Of a stretch of DNA of 64,000 nt, positions 40,930 through 51,846 are shown in pieces. Made by a program: the position numbers and the translations under genes. The first letter of the stretch is position 1. Every line of letters starts with the position of its first letter. Location of the stretch: NCBI GenBank assembly GCA_039566865.1, contig CM076955.1, positions 9,798,501-9,862,500 of the forward strand, in the 5' to 3' direction. The notes below the pieces were generated by a model. It saw nothing but the letters and a program-made list of their open reading frames with translations, searched no databases and was not told where the DNA came from. The DNA is from Aurelia coerulea. Its lineage: Eukaryota > Cnidaria > Scyphozoa > Semaeostomeae > Ulmaridae.

Positions 40930-41169
40930 TGAAACAGATCCTAGTATGTATCCGTATTTGGTAGTTTATGTGTAGCTCTTTGTAAATGTATATTTTATAG
41001 TATTTAGTTGTATGATGTTTTTTTATGGAATGGCCAGGGAGTTGTCATGGTCTTTTGCTCTCCCTGGCATCGTCCTCGTAGTGTTGTACAGTAGCTCATA
41101 TGTAATGTCTTAGGTACCTTCTGTATGTAAACGTTTTAACTGATTATATATATTTATAGAAAAAAAAAA
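40930..41169 (+). mobile_element. LINE 3' UTR fragment
   Basis: GGCCAGGGAGTTGTCATGG, the loop TCTTTTGCTC, and CTCCCTGGCATCG form a stem-loop like that at 40410-40450. It is followed by a similar TTGTAxAGTAxxTCxTxTGTA run, TATTTATAG and A10 at 41160-41169. Only the 3' UTR is present. It could be the displaced 3' end of the copy truncated at 32691. Confidence 0.55.
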
Positions 41170-41943
41170 TCAGCAAGTTCGATTAAAATCATCGCAGCAT
41201 AGACGTCATAGCATAGAATATTGTCTATAAATACACGTTACAAAGCTATAGATTACATGATCTAAAAATAAATTTTTTTAAGAATTTCCAAAAATGACCC
41301 CCTTTGACCCCCAATATTTCCAAATGCCCAAAGGTGACAGGTTGTCATCAAGTAGATTCTTGGAGTATGCAGCCTAAGCTACACAAAAATGCCAAAATCT
41401 GTTGTATGGAAGCAGTTGTATACTTTTCTGCAAAAGTAGCGGTTGGCTGCCAGACTATACCCAATTCCTCAATTTACAACACACACATTCTTTGTTTTCT
41501 GTATCATATTACTTAAAGGTACTTTAGTTAAATCTCTAAATGTTGCAAAGACTTAAAATAACCTTCCTTTGAGGGCACAAGTAGGGAACATGAAGACTGT
41601 TAATGGAACTTTCAAGAAACTCGAAAGAAACTCTGACCATTGAAAATCTGATAAGAAACTTTCACCGCTGGTCCGAATTCTTAGTTTCTTAAAAAATATG
41701 TGTACAAGAAATGAGTGAACATAAAAATGGCATGGGCTTCCTTGATAAAAGGAAGAGAGTTTCTTGAATAATTTCGCCCAGTATTGAAGTTTGTTCATTA
41801 TTGTTATCGAAGAATCGAGTTTCTATATGAAGAGTTTCTTATAAAAAACGTGTGCTTGAAACTATTTCACTTTGCACACTGGGTATTACGGATACAGTAA
41901 GGGTATAATAACTTTTACGTTGCTTTTTCGACAAACAGTCTTT
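41170..41943. repeat. AAGAAAC-type repeat fragments, otherwise unassigned
   Basis: Between 41570 and 41860, CAAGAAACTCGAAAGAAACTC, TTAGTTTCTTAAAAAATATG and AAGAGTTTCTTATAAAAAAC resemble the AAGAAAC-family MITEs and 23630-23740. Ends are not resolved. No gene. Confidence 0.4.
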
Positions 41944-42754
41944 CGTTTGTTAAATATTTATGTTATGTGCTAACATGTCAACTTGTTGAAAATGTTAAGT
42001 GCGACGCCAAAATGTTTGCCGATGATACATCTCTGTATTCTGCCATTGCTGATGAGAATAAAACTGCTGAAGATCTAAATAGAGATCTAGAGTCCGTACG
42101 GTTATGGGCGTGGCAATGGAAGATGCATTTCAATTCTGATAAAACAGTCTTGGCATCCTCCCTTAACTTTAGGAAATGATGTGGTAGCGAGGAAGGCTGA
42201 GCAAAAGCACCTGGGTATGATCCTTGATACAAAGCTAAATTTTCAGAGTCATGTCAAAGAGGCAATTTGCAAAGCGAGAAGGGGTATCGGTATAATTAGA
42301 TATCTGTCTAAGTACGTATCCAGGGATATACTCGATCAACTGTATAAGCTTTACGTGCGGCCCCTTCTTGATTATGGGGATATAGCCTATCACAAGTATG
42401 ATCCAGACTTGAAATTAGATCTCACAAAGAGACTTGAGCAAACTCAGTACTCTTCGGCGCTTGCTGTGACATGAGCATGGAGAGGTACAAATAGGCAGAG
42501 GCTTTTCAATGTGTTAGGCTGGGAAAATCTTTATAACAGAAGATGGTGCAGTCGGCTATGTCATTTCTTCACCTCAAAGGCTACACAATATTTTCTCACA
42601 TTCCTCTGGAGCGTACAATTACCTACAATCTGCGAATTCAAGCGCTTATCAGGAAAAGGTTTCCAGGTTGTTGAAAAGTTAATTTCAACGATACGACCTA
42701 TAAAACACTCTATTTTTGGTCTTTACGATATTGTTGGTATTGGACGCTTGAAAA
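41944..42754 (+). pseudogene. Outer LINE of a three-level nest, first part
   Basis: Jockey-superfamily RT, 5'-truncated at the catalytic region: VKCDAKMFADDTSLYSAIAD, DLESVRLWAWQWKMHFNSD, a shift at about 42170, HLGMILDTKLNFQSHVKEAI, RGIGIIRYLSKYVSRDILD, LYVRPLLDYGDIAYHKY, a TGA after ALAVT, and GWENLYNRRW. It breaks at FGLYDIVGIGRL (about 42754). The missing end resumes at 49676 beyond two nested LINEs. Confidence 0.72.
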
Positions 42755-43425
42755 ACTTCGAATATCGGCGATAAAAAACGTTGATTCGGTCATAACTGAC
42801 CCTGAGGGGATAGCAGACTCAATGAATAAATTCTTTTGTAATGTAGGGGAAAAGCTTTGCAAGGAAATACCTGATACAATAAATGTTTTTCTGAACGGTG
42901 CCTGATAGTACCGAAAGCAATGGGTTCACTTTTGCGCCACTTCAACCGGAAAATCTGCTTAAAGCTGCCAAAAAATTTAAAACATCTCAGGGTTTTGGTG
43001 TAGACAATATTTCCAGTTATTTTCTTAAAGTTGGAATGCCTATTTTGGCTCCTTCACTGAGCCAAATATTCAACTTATCCATGTCTAAAGGCCTCTTCCC
43101 AGATGACTGGAGAATTGCCAGGGTTGCACCAATTTACAAGGATGGCCCGACTGACGTGGATTCAAACTTATCGACCTATCTCGGTACTACCAGTAGTCTC
43201 GCGCCTCTTTGAGAAACTAATTTGTGACCAATTCTATTCTTTCCTCACTGGGCACCGTTGTTTGTTTTCAAAACAATCAGGATTTCGGAAGCTTCATTCT
43301 GTACTAACCTGTTTGTTAAGATGTACTAATGATTGGTACCTGGACCTCGATAGGGGACAGTATACATCTGTCACCTTCATAGGCTTAAAGAAGGCTTTTG
43401 ACACTGTTGACACTGTTGATTAACA
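42755..43425 (+). pseudogene. Middle LINE (L2-like), first part
   Basis: Reads NVDSVITDPEGIADSMNKFF, CNVGEKLCKEIPDTIN, a double stop, FKTSQGFGVDNISSYFLKV, LFPDDWRIARVAPIYKDG, a shift near 43165, YRPISVLPVVSRLFEKLI, LFSKQSGFRKLHSVLTCLL and LKKAFDTVD. GACACTGTT is tandemly duplicated at the very end. The text continues as HQILIKNL at 48437, so this is one L2-like element cut in two by the LINE at 43426-48436. Confidence 0.75.
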
Positions 43426-43505
43426 TCATTAGTTTGAAGGCAACCAGTCTGGTTTCTTTCTCGTTGGAAAATTTAGTTGCTCTCAAAGACCGTAGAGGCT
43501 AAACT

Positions 43506-44653
43506 ATGGCCTTTTCACTCCTGGAGAGTCCAATTAAACTGGATGTAACTGCAGAAATAATTCCCTTGACTGCTGAAGAGGACGCTGCGCCAAATGATGG
43601 TATTCCAGATTCTCCTTGCCATCAGGCCAGTGATGGCCTAACAGGCCTAGGCGAAGGCGTAAAGGACACGTGCAGCAATGAATCGAACGAAATTGAAGAT
43701 GGAAAACAACAGAGGGGACAAAGTAAAGCAAAGCTTTAGACAAGGTCCCAGCTGCGAAGAATGCCATGAAAACGACAAAGAAGGCTAATATATCAGAAAC
43801 AACTAAACAGCCTCAAACGAAAGTCAGCAATGGAAGCTCAAGTAAAGTATCTTCAGACTTTGGTCAGTCAAAACCTACTGCGAGATCTACAAGAAGTCGT
43901 ACTGGAAAAAGCACAACAACAATCATACAAACACAGTCACAGGAGCCTACACAGGAAAGTGGTGCGCCTCCCACTCCTGCCAATCCGGACGTTGTGGATG
44001 GGATGAAGAAGATAACACATTATTTTGCCCCAACATCCAGGGCTCAGTCACTACAAGCTCTTGAAAAGCACTGCACTGTGGCCTGCAAATTTGACCAGAG
44101 AGGTGCTTCTACTGAACCGATGATAAGGTGTGACATGTGCGATCTTTGGCTGCATCTCTCTTGTATTGGGTTAGATGGACTTGATGAAACTGCCATTGAA
44201 AGTATCTCTCCATGGTTCTGTGAAAGGTGTAAAGTGAGTGTAAAGAATATGAATGCTTTCAGGACTGAAATTGATGATCTGAAGTATCAAGTGGCAAACC
44301 TGACTAAACTTTTGGCTGAAAATAGAAGACCAATACCTAATGTGAATAAAAAGAATTTGGTTCAAGATGTCAGCACAAAATGCCAGGCTATTGATGAGGA
44401 AAATGAGTCACAAGAAACAGGCTTTATCCATAGTCAAACCAGCAAGGATTCAACCAAGGCAAAAAACAGCAGTTCACAAAACTCTGATATGGCAAAGCTA
44501 AAATCAGAAAACTTTAGCCTCGAAGAACGTCTCACCACAACGCAAACCTTTATTAATCAACTTCTTGATGAAAAAGAACGTGTAGCTGAACCCTGGCTAC
44601 CAGCAAATGATCAGATTTGGCCAAACAAAGGATCTTCAAAAGGAAAAAAATAG
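43506..44653 (+). pseudogene. L2-like ORF1 with PHD finger
   Basis: MAFSLLESPIKLDVTAEII begins ORF1. A one-base shift at about 43735 leads to LDKVPAAKNAMKTTKKANI and a Ser/Thr/Lys-rich linker. A PHD finger at 44085-44235 follows: CKFDQRG, IRCDMCDLWLHLSC and SPWFCERCK, the C4-H-C3 spacing. A coiled coil (NAFRTEIDDLKYQVANLTKL) and a charged linker lead to a second shift near 44640 into the hydrolase frame. PHD fingers in ORF1 are known in CR1/L2-type LINEs and are thought to bind chromatin or RNA. It is not a host PHD gene, since endonuclease and RT follow at the expected spacing. Confidence 0.75.
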
Positions 44654-45212
44654 GAAGCATGAGAGCATGTCATTTTCCAAGCATGAAGAAAAAGAAGTGC
44701 AAAAGAAATCGAAAGTTAACAAGAAAGCTCTGCTACTAGGGGAATCTCACGTGCGCAGACTAAATCCAGATAAGCTAACCAATCTTATTTCTGCTGGTAT
44801 TGGAGGCCTCAAAAGTGATGAGATTCTTAGAAGACACAAAAAAGTGATCAACGAAAATATCGAAGATGTAGATGAAGTAATCATTCATATTGGTACAAAT
44901 GATCTCAGTACTAAGTCGCCTAAAGCTATCGTGCATCATGTTGACAATGCTATGCAGTCAATCAAGAGCAAGAATCCAGATGTCAATATCGCACTCTCCT
45001 CTGTTTTCCTTCAGAAGAAGAATACTGCTTTAAACATCAAGGCTATCGACACAAACAAAGCTCTACAACAGTATTGAAATACACATGGTGTGGACTTCAT
45101 AGATAACAGTTCCATTGTTTTTAAACATTTGCTAGATGATGGTTTGCACTTGAATGACAGTGGAAATAAACAGTTCGCTAGAAACCTCATTGCCCATGTT
45201 AACTCTGGTTAG
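44607..45212 (+). pseudogene. L2-like ORF1, SGNH/GDSL hydrolase domain
   Basis: KKALLLGESHVRRLNPDKL (block I, GES in place of GDS), SAGIGGLKSDEILRRH (block II glycine), VIIHIGTNDLST (block III GTND), then a TGA at 45075-45077, and after it VFKHLLDDGLHLNDSGNKQF (block V D-x-x-H), ending at 45212. This is the esterase-like domain found in ORF1 of several CR1/L2 LINEs. Serine, glycine, asparagine and histidine positions are all visible, but the internal stop inactivates this copy. Confidence 0.75.
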
Positions 45213-45289
45213 GCAAGCTTCAGAGAGGCTGCTTGCAATAACCACACAGGTAACTCAGATGTTAACGAATTTTAACAGTCAGGTCTCAT

Positions 45290-46077
45290 CAGCATATTGG
45301 GTACATTGCATCCCTGAATGTTAATGGTCTCCGTAGTCACCTTGATGAAGTTCGATTACTGATATATAACCTAGGGATACATATTATCGCTTTAAATGAA
45401 ACTAAGCTGGATGGTTCCGTTCCAAAAGAGCTGACTAAGATTTCTGGCTATCAACAGAAACGTCTCGATAGGACCTGCAATGGAGGGGTATCTCACTTTA
45501 TGTTAAGGATTCTTTTAAAATAGCTCCCAGGGACGACATGCCTTCTGATGGGCTTGAACATCTTTTTATTGAGATATCTCCACCCAAAAGCAAGCCCTTT
45601 CTTGTTGTTGCTTGGTACAGGCCACCCAGTGACTCTGTTGACTCTTTCAATAAGCTGGAACATGCTCTTGCGTTTCTTGACAAGGAGGGCAAAGAAATTA
45701 TTTTCCTTGGTGAAACAAATTGTGACCTTACCAAAAGATCAACTGATCAGCCATTGGATAATAATGCAAAACACATTTGTGACATTTATGAGCTGTCCAG
45801 TTTCAGACAGCTTATTGAGGATTCAACTAGGGTCACTCTTGACACTGCATCTGTCATTGACCATGTTGCCACAATATGTGCCAGGAACATTGTAAAGTCA
45901 GGAGTGCTTCAAGTCTCACTGAGTGATCACTATATGGTCTACTGCATTCGAAAATTCGATGGTGCTGTTGAAAAAGACCATAAAATGATCAAAACACGCA
46001 AAATGAAAATTTTGATGAGCAGGCATTCCTGTCGGATGTTTCTGGCATATGTTGGGAGCAAATGCTTAAAGAACTGA
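45290..46077 (+). pseudogene. L2-like ORF2, APE endonuclease
   Basis: Opens near HIGYIASLNVNGLRSHLDEV (catalytic N), then HIIALNETKLDGS (catalytic E), a shift at about 45487, LYVKDSFKIAPRDDMPSDG, FLVVAWYRPPSDSVDSF, IIFLGETNCDL (the normal GDxN is GETN, an acid swap at a catalytic position), TASVIDHVAT and SLSDHYMVYCIRKFDGA (SDH). Ends at a stop at 46075-46077 after a degenerate C-terminus. Confidence 0.78.
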
Positions 46078-46170
46078 CGATGTTAATGTTCTTGTCAATA
46101 ATTGGACAAACTTATTTTCTCTCAATGTTAACAAACATGCTCTTCTAACTGAAATGCGTGTCTCAGAGAA

Positions 46171-46580
46171 ATGCTGCCCTGGATTGATAAGTACCTCCGA
46201 AACCTAATGCGAACTAGAGACCGGCTCAAAAAGGCTGCTACCAAATGTAAGTCGTCCTTTCTTATGGAATCGTACAGGCAGACCCGTAATAAGGTAAATA
46301 CTTTGAACAAGCAGCTAAAGAAGCATTATTATACCAATAGGATTTCTGCATGCAAAGGTAATATGACGGAATACTGGAAGACAATCAATGAACTTCTTAG
46401 TAAAAGATCAAAGTAAAGTAACATTGACTGTCTCAAAGAAAATGGTTCTAAAATTGTGCACAAAAAGAGCATTTCCAATGCAATGAACAGTTTCTTTTGC
46501 TCAGTAGGCAAGGATCTAGGAGGCAAGATAGATCCAGCTCCAAATCCCCTTCTCTCAGGTGACTACAAAGTTAACGAAAA
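46171..46580 (+). pseudogene. L2-like ORF2, connector region
   Basis: LPWIDKYLRNLMRTRDRLKK, SYRQTRNKVNTLNKQLKKHY, MTEYWKTINELLSKRSK (stop at 46414-46416), then ISNAMNSFFCSVGKDLGGKI and APNPLLSGDYKVNEN. The next 155 bp (46581-46735: TTGACACTCGAACC to CAACAAGGG) do not read as LINE and look inserted or scrambled; no repeat ends were found. Confidence 0.65.
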
Positions 46581-46735
46581 TTGACACTCGAACCTAGACC
46601 CCTTCGTGTATAGAGAATGCTGACGTGTTATGTTATGTTCATGTTTTGAGATTCAAGATGGCGTGTTCTATGTTAAGAACCTTCGGGCATACAAAAGCAT
46701 AAGATAAGAATACAACAAGGGATGCATTTGCCACC

Positions 46736-48221
46736 GTCAAACCAGCAAAGAGCTTTTGGACTGGCAACATCTCAAGCTACTTTTTGAAACTCGCACTTCC
46801 TTTTATCGGGAATTCACTTGTTGTCTTGTGCAATACATCCAATGAAACAAGTCAGTTTCCTGACTTATGGAAAGTAGCTAGAGTCACTCCAATTTTCATA
46901 GAGGGAGAAAACTATCAAGTCTAACTACAGACCAATATCAGTCTTGCCTGTCATCTCAAGGTTCTTTGAAAAGCTTGTCACTGACCAACTGTACCAACAT
47001 ATGAATGAAAATGGTCAGTTTTCCAATGACCGGTCCGGTTTTTTACGACTACGTTCCACAGTCACGTGCTTACTTAAAAATACTGATGACTGGTACAATG
47101 GGTTGGATCTTCGTAAGCTTGTGGGATTGGTATTCATTGACCTGAAAAAGGCATTTGATACTGTTGATCACAAAATTTTCTGCAAAAAGCTTGATCTCTA
47201 TGGAGTTCAAAACCGTGAACTCTCCTGGTTTGAATCCTATCTCACCAACCTCAAACAGTTTTGTCGGGTTAATGGTGTAGACTCACAAACTGGGGACATA
47301 GAGGTTGGTGTACCACAAGGCTCATGCCTTGGCCCCCTTCTCTTCCTCTTCTACATCATCGATCTCCCACAAGCTCTCCAAGACTCCACTGTGTCCATGT
47401 ATGCTGATGATATTAGTCTGTGCTATCAATCCTCAGATCTAACTCGACTGAATGAGGCTATTAACAGCGATCTTCAGCATTTGAATACCTGGCTGCAGGG
47501 TAACAAACTTTCTCTAAATGTGGCGAAAACTCATTCCATGCTGGTTTCTACTAAACAGAGGCGTAACATTCTCAAAAGTCAGAATAAAGATTTAGAATTG
47601 AAAATTCGAGAGAATGGGCTTGAAGTTGTTCAAAAAACAAAATACCTTGGCGTAGAAATTGATTGCTCCTTGGACTAGAAAGAGCAAATCAAGGCTGTTT
47701 CTAAAAAGGTTTCCAGGGCAGTAGGCTTTTTAAAGCATGCCAAATCTTTCTTACCAATGGAATCTTTGAAAACTATGTACACAGGTATTGTGGAGCTCCA
47801 CTTTCGATATTGCGGCTCTGTTTGGGGCTGCGCTGGTTCAACTGAAATTAATCAGTTGCATAAACTCCAGAACCGTGCTGCTAGAATTGTAACAAACAGC
47901 AGTTTTGATGCCCCAAGCAATCCAATTATCGAGAGTTTGGGTTGGAAGACCATCCAGGAACTCATTCAAAATGAGTCTCAAACAATGGTCTTCAAATCCC
48001 TACACGGATTGGCTCCCCAATCCTTGTGTAACCTTTTCACAAAAAGCTCACAGTGCTCCTCTTACAGTCTCCGGAATACTGAGACAGATCTAAGGCTACC
48101 TCTTAACAAGACCTCAAATGGTCAAAAAACCTTTTCTTATTTGGGAGCAAAGCTGTGGAATAGCCTCTCAGCTGAGTCTAAGAAGGCATCCTCTCTAAGT
48201 TGTTTTAAACAAACAATTTAG
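46736..48221 (+). pseudogene. L2-like ORF2, reverse transcriptase and C-terminus
   Basis: SSYFLKLALPFIGNSLVVL, LWKVARVTPIF, a shift, NYRPISVLPVISRFFEKLV, LVFIDLKKAFDTVDHKIF, VGVPQGSCLGPLLFLFYII, MYADDISLCYQSSD (catalytic YADD), NKLSLNVAKTHSML, TKYLGVEIDCSLD followed by a TAG (47676-47678), YCGSVWGCAGSTEINQLHKL, NRAARIVTNSSFDAPS and FSYLGAKLWNSLSAESKK, ending at 48221. RT catalytic boxes are intact; the frame is not. Confidence 0.82.
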
Positions 48222-48436
48222 GTCATCGTTTCTTTTGTAAATATTATAACAATTTGTAAATAGGATTTAAGGTTGTAAATATGTTTTTGGTATTTATAAT
48301 AGTTTTTAAATTTTAATCTTTATTTTTGTAACTAAATTTTAATTTTATAGGAGGGCCCCTTGAAAACCGGCTCCTGTGCCGAAGGGCTACGGTCCTCGTA
48401 GTTAAATATATGAAATGAAAAATGAAATGAAATGAA

Positions 48437-49675
48437 GTCATCAAATATTAATTAAAAACTTGGTGTTTATGGAGTGGCGCAGGGAAAGAATTGAGTTGGT
48501 TTAAATCTTACTTGCAAAATTGTAAACAGTGTTGCAAGGTTAATGAACACATTTCCAGCATGGAATCAATTAAATGCGGAGTACCCCTAGGTTCTTGCCT
48601 TCGGCCCTTACTATTTCTGATAGATATTAATGATCTTCCCCTCTCACTAAAGTTTGGGGAGGTTGATATGTATGCAGATGACACCAGCATTTCCTACTCG
48701 TCGGACTCCGTCACAAATATCGATGATGCCGTCAATGAAGATTTAGATCGCCTTAAGAACTGGCTGGAGAGTAATAGGTTATCACTAAATGTAGCGAAAA
48801 CACAGAGCATGCTAATTGGTAGCCGAAATAGATTCAAAAGGATCGGCCAGTCTGAAAACCAGCCCTAAAAATAGGAGAGGAGCCAATCTCTATGGTTAAG
48901 CACGCGAAAAACTTGCGTGTTCAGGTTGATCAGCACTTGCTGTGGGATGAGCATTTGAGCATTATTACGAAAAACATTTCTCGAGGAATAGGAATGCTGA
49001 AATACTAAAAAAAAAAATACCTCCCATTACAGACCATTCAAAGGATGTATAAGAGTCTCGTAGGGCCTTACTAAAGATATTGTTCACCTGTTTGGGGTAA
49101 CTGTGGTATTACTGCTCTTCAAAAATTGCAAAAGCTGCAAAATAGAGCAGCCAGGGTAGTCACAAATAGCCCCTATGACGCCTCCTCGCTACCCCTTATT
49201 AAACAACTCGGTTGGCTAAATATACAACAAATGATAGATTTTGAAACAACGAAAATTGTTTACAAGTCACTGCACAATGAAGTGCCTGATTATCTGCAAG
49301 GTGTGTTTACAAGAGTCTCTGATAAAGGCGTCAGGGAATTACGCAATTCCAAACTGGACTTGAACCTTCCGCTGTTGAAAACATCCCTGGGACAAAAGAG
49401 TTTTTCATTCAGGGGAGCAAAACTTTGGAACAAATTGGGTTCTGAAGCCAAAACTAAAAATAGTTTCTCTGCTTTTAAGAAAGCTGTCACGTGAAACACA
49501 ATGATATGTTGATTCTACATTTCCTCTTTTTATTACTTTAGGTTTGAAATAACATTGTAAATAGGGTATATATTCTTTTTCTTTAGTTGACAGGGCAAGC
49601 TGTAAAGGAATATTTATATATTTATTGATACTTCTACCCTGTATAAATAATTAAAAATGAAATGAATGAGATAAA
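48437..49675 (+). pseudogene. Middle LINE (L2-like), second part
   Basis: Continues the copy at 42755-43425: HQILIKNL, then AGKELSWFKSYLQNCKQC, IKCGVPLGSCLRPLLFLIDI (two changes in VPQGSCLGP), MYADDTSISYSSDS, NRLSLNVAKTQSMLIGS, a decayed stretch with several stops (48870-49120), LQNRAARVVTNSPYDAS and SFSFRGAKLWNKLGSEAK, stop at 49492-49494. The 3' UTR ends in AAAAATGAAATGAATGAG. It carries more lesions than the inner copy, as expected for the older host element. Confidence 0.75.
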
Positions 49676-49984
49676 ATAGAATTTAGTCCTTTAAATGAAC
49701 ACAGATTTCGGCATAAGTTTGACTGCCTCAGCCCAATTTGTGCATGTGGATGTGCCATTGAAGATAACCAGCACTTTCTCCTGCACTGCCACCTGTTTTG
49801 TCCAATGCGTCGAGATCTCTTTTGTCAACTCACTGATATCCCAGGCATAAATATCACGAATTTGGATTCAAATGCCCTATGCAATCTGTTATTATTTGGA
49901 AGTTCTCAATTGAATGATGTGGCAAACCGAATCATTCTTGAAGCTACAATGGCATTTATTGAAAAAACGGATCGTTTTGAGTAA
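49676..49984 (+). pseudogene. Outer LINE of the nest, C-terminal end
   Basis: Reads SPLNEHRFRHKFDCLSPICA, CGCAIEDNQHFLLHCHLF and CNLLLFGSSQLNDVANRII, ending IEKTDRFE at 49984. This is the CxC-x5-8-H-x3-C tail of the Jockey-superfamily ORF2, aligned with FKHNFRDTVNPxCPxNDGIEDxEHF in the copies at 32480 and 39850. It completes the ORF interrupted at 42754. Confidence 0.7.
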
Positions 49985-50501
49985 ATTGCACCGGGTGAGA
50001 CGAAAATGCCGGCCGGCGTTTGTGAAGCATTTTGATAATACCTTCCAAGCGCTTCCACGTGCTGTGCTGTGGCTCACCATGTGGCGGAGGTGTTGGCCTG
50101 GGTGTGAGGATTCTATCTCACTGTGTGCAGTGGGGTGGGTCCTTGCATCTTGGTGGGCACTTTTGCTGTGGGGTGGTGCATGGCACGTGGAAGTGGAAGT
50201 GGCTTGTCTACTCAGATTGTTTATGTGCCAGACGTCGGCGGGCATTTTCGACTCAGCCAGTATATTATGTCGTAACACAAAACAGCAACCTCCCTATATT
50301 TGTTTCTTTTTTTTCGTTTTTTTTCTGTGTATAGCATAGTTGAATTGTAAGTGCCAGCCAGAGTGGAGACCAGATGATCCAGTGTCCTTCCCCGCTGTGG
50401 GAACCTTTGTCCTGGTGAGGTTGTTCGAGGTTGTTCGAACAAAGGCTCTGAGTATATTCTGATTTTATAACTATTCTATCGGTCCACTGCAGTGATTTTA
50501 A
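49985..50501 (+). other. GC-richer spacer; probable 5' UTR of next LINE
   Basis: No recognised gene. GT-rich 50030-50220, then a T/C run (TTTCTTTTTTTTCG) at 50296-50320. The last 150 bp precede an L2-like ORF1 and likely include its leader. The boundary between the old LINE's 3' UTR and the new LINE's 5' end is not resolved. Confidence 0.4.
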
Positions 50502-51821
50502 ATGGATAGAGTGGAAATCGTCAAATCTATTATTCGTGACATCAGAAATATAAAGAAAAAGAAGCATGAAAAGGAATTCATCTTGCGGGAAGCTCAATCT
50601 TCACATGGCCTAAGTCAAAATCTTACAGAGACACTCCTGGGAACCATGGTTAAAGACTATGTGCTTTTTATAAATGATGAGGACTCTTATTTCATCACAG
50701 CTGAGTCACGTGGCAAAGGAAAGAAAAGCATTCAAGCACCTGTTCAAAAATTAGAATATGGTTGCTAAACTGATGAGCCCGTGAATGCTGCTGAATCGCA
50801 ATCCTCCCCTTCGCCATGCACGAGTACAGAGTACAGCACGAGTACAGCTACCCCTGATGCAGGCATTTTTGAGGCTATGACCCAAATGGCTCGTAGTATC
50901 TCGGAGCTTAACCGTCTTTTGCAAGACGAAAGAGCTAGGTCTCTGTGCCTTTTGGAGGAAAACCAAAGGCTTCAATTAAAAGTTTTTAGTATGCTGAAGC
51001 CTGCCCCGCCCGAATCACAAGTTGGTACCGTCACACCTGCTGATCTCTCGGACAAAAGGCATATTGGTCCCATAGAAATCAAACCTGTTACAGTCGCGAA
51101 AGACAATAGAAGCAATAAAGAACACAATGCCCCTTCGAAAACCAATTCAAAAAAGAACAACAGGAAAAACAATCAATCTGCAACAGACAAGGTAAACACA
51201 AATGATAACAACATCGAATCTAGCCAAAAAACAGCGGAAAATACTTCCAGAGTTGGATCAAATTCGCCGGAAGAAAACACAGCGAACGGATCAACTGCTT
51301 GCCAACAACAGTCATCGAAACCCATCGCAAATGGTCAGGGAACGTGGCCAAAAAATACGGTTCTAATCGCAGGAGATAGCATGCTGTCAAACATCCACGA
51401 AAACACCCTAAGTCAGCGATACCATACAAAGTTGCGATGTTTTAAAGGCTCCACGATTGCTGATTTGTATGATTATTTGAAACCATTGATCAAAAAGAAG
51501 CCCGAGAAAATCATCCTAATGGTAGGAACAAATGATTTGGTGAACCACTCAGCCGCTGAAATGACGAAAGGCATTAAGTCCCTCTAGATACTTTCATCCA
51601 TCCCTGATTGCAACATCATCGTGTCTGAAATTATAAGACGTGAAGACAAAAAGTTCCTGAATGGGAAGATTATTGAATTCAACCGTGCTTTGAAGACGAT
51701 GAACTTGGACATACTGCGCCAACAGAACATCACAAGTACCAGAGGGTTACATCTTAATTTTGAAGGCAATAGACAGCTTGCTAAAAATATCATAGAAAAA
51801 CTTCGAACAATATCCTTATAG
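50502..51821 (+). pseudogene. L2-like ORF1 with SGNH/GDSL hydrolase domain
   Basis: A single frame with two stops (50766-50768 and 51585-51587). N-terminus MDRVEIVKSIIRDIRNIKKK, coiled coil SISELNRLLQDERARSLCLL, and a long low-complexity Asn/Lys/Ser linker. The hydrolase domain follows: VLIAGDSMLSNIHENTL (block I GDS), GSTIADLYDYLKP (block II), IILMVGTNDLVNHS (block III GTND), IIVSEIIRREDKKFLNG and GLHLNFEGNRQLAKNI (block V, HLN). No PHD finger, unlike the ORF1 at 43506, so two ORF1 architectures coexist among related LINEs here. Confidence 0.75.
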
Positions 51822-51846
51822 CAATGATTCTAATTTATGTAGTGAC

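Larger units (their letters stand above)
43426..48436 (+). mobile_element. Inner L2-like LINE, near full length
   Basis: 5' leader (43426-43505), ORF1 with PHD finger and SGNH-hydrolase domain (43506-45212), ORF2 with APE endonuclease and RT (about 45290-48221), a 3' UTR with a GGGCCCCTTGAAAACCGG hairpin region (48355-48400) and a TGAAATGAA-like tail at 48408-48436. Frames are broken by several shifts and stops. It lies between GTTGAT (43425) and CATCAAATA (48437) of the older L2-like copy. Confidence 0.8.

Noticed and set aside
44085..44235. Host PHD-finger chromatin gene
   Set aside because: The PHD finger is followed by an SGNH domain, endonuclease and RT at LINE spacing, so it belongs to a retrotransposon ORF1.
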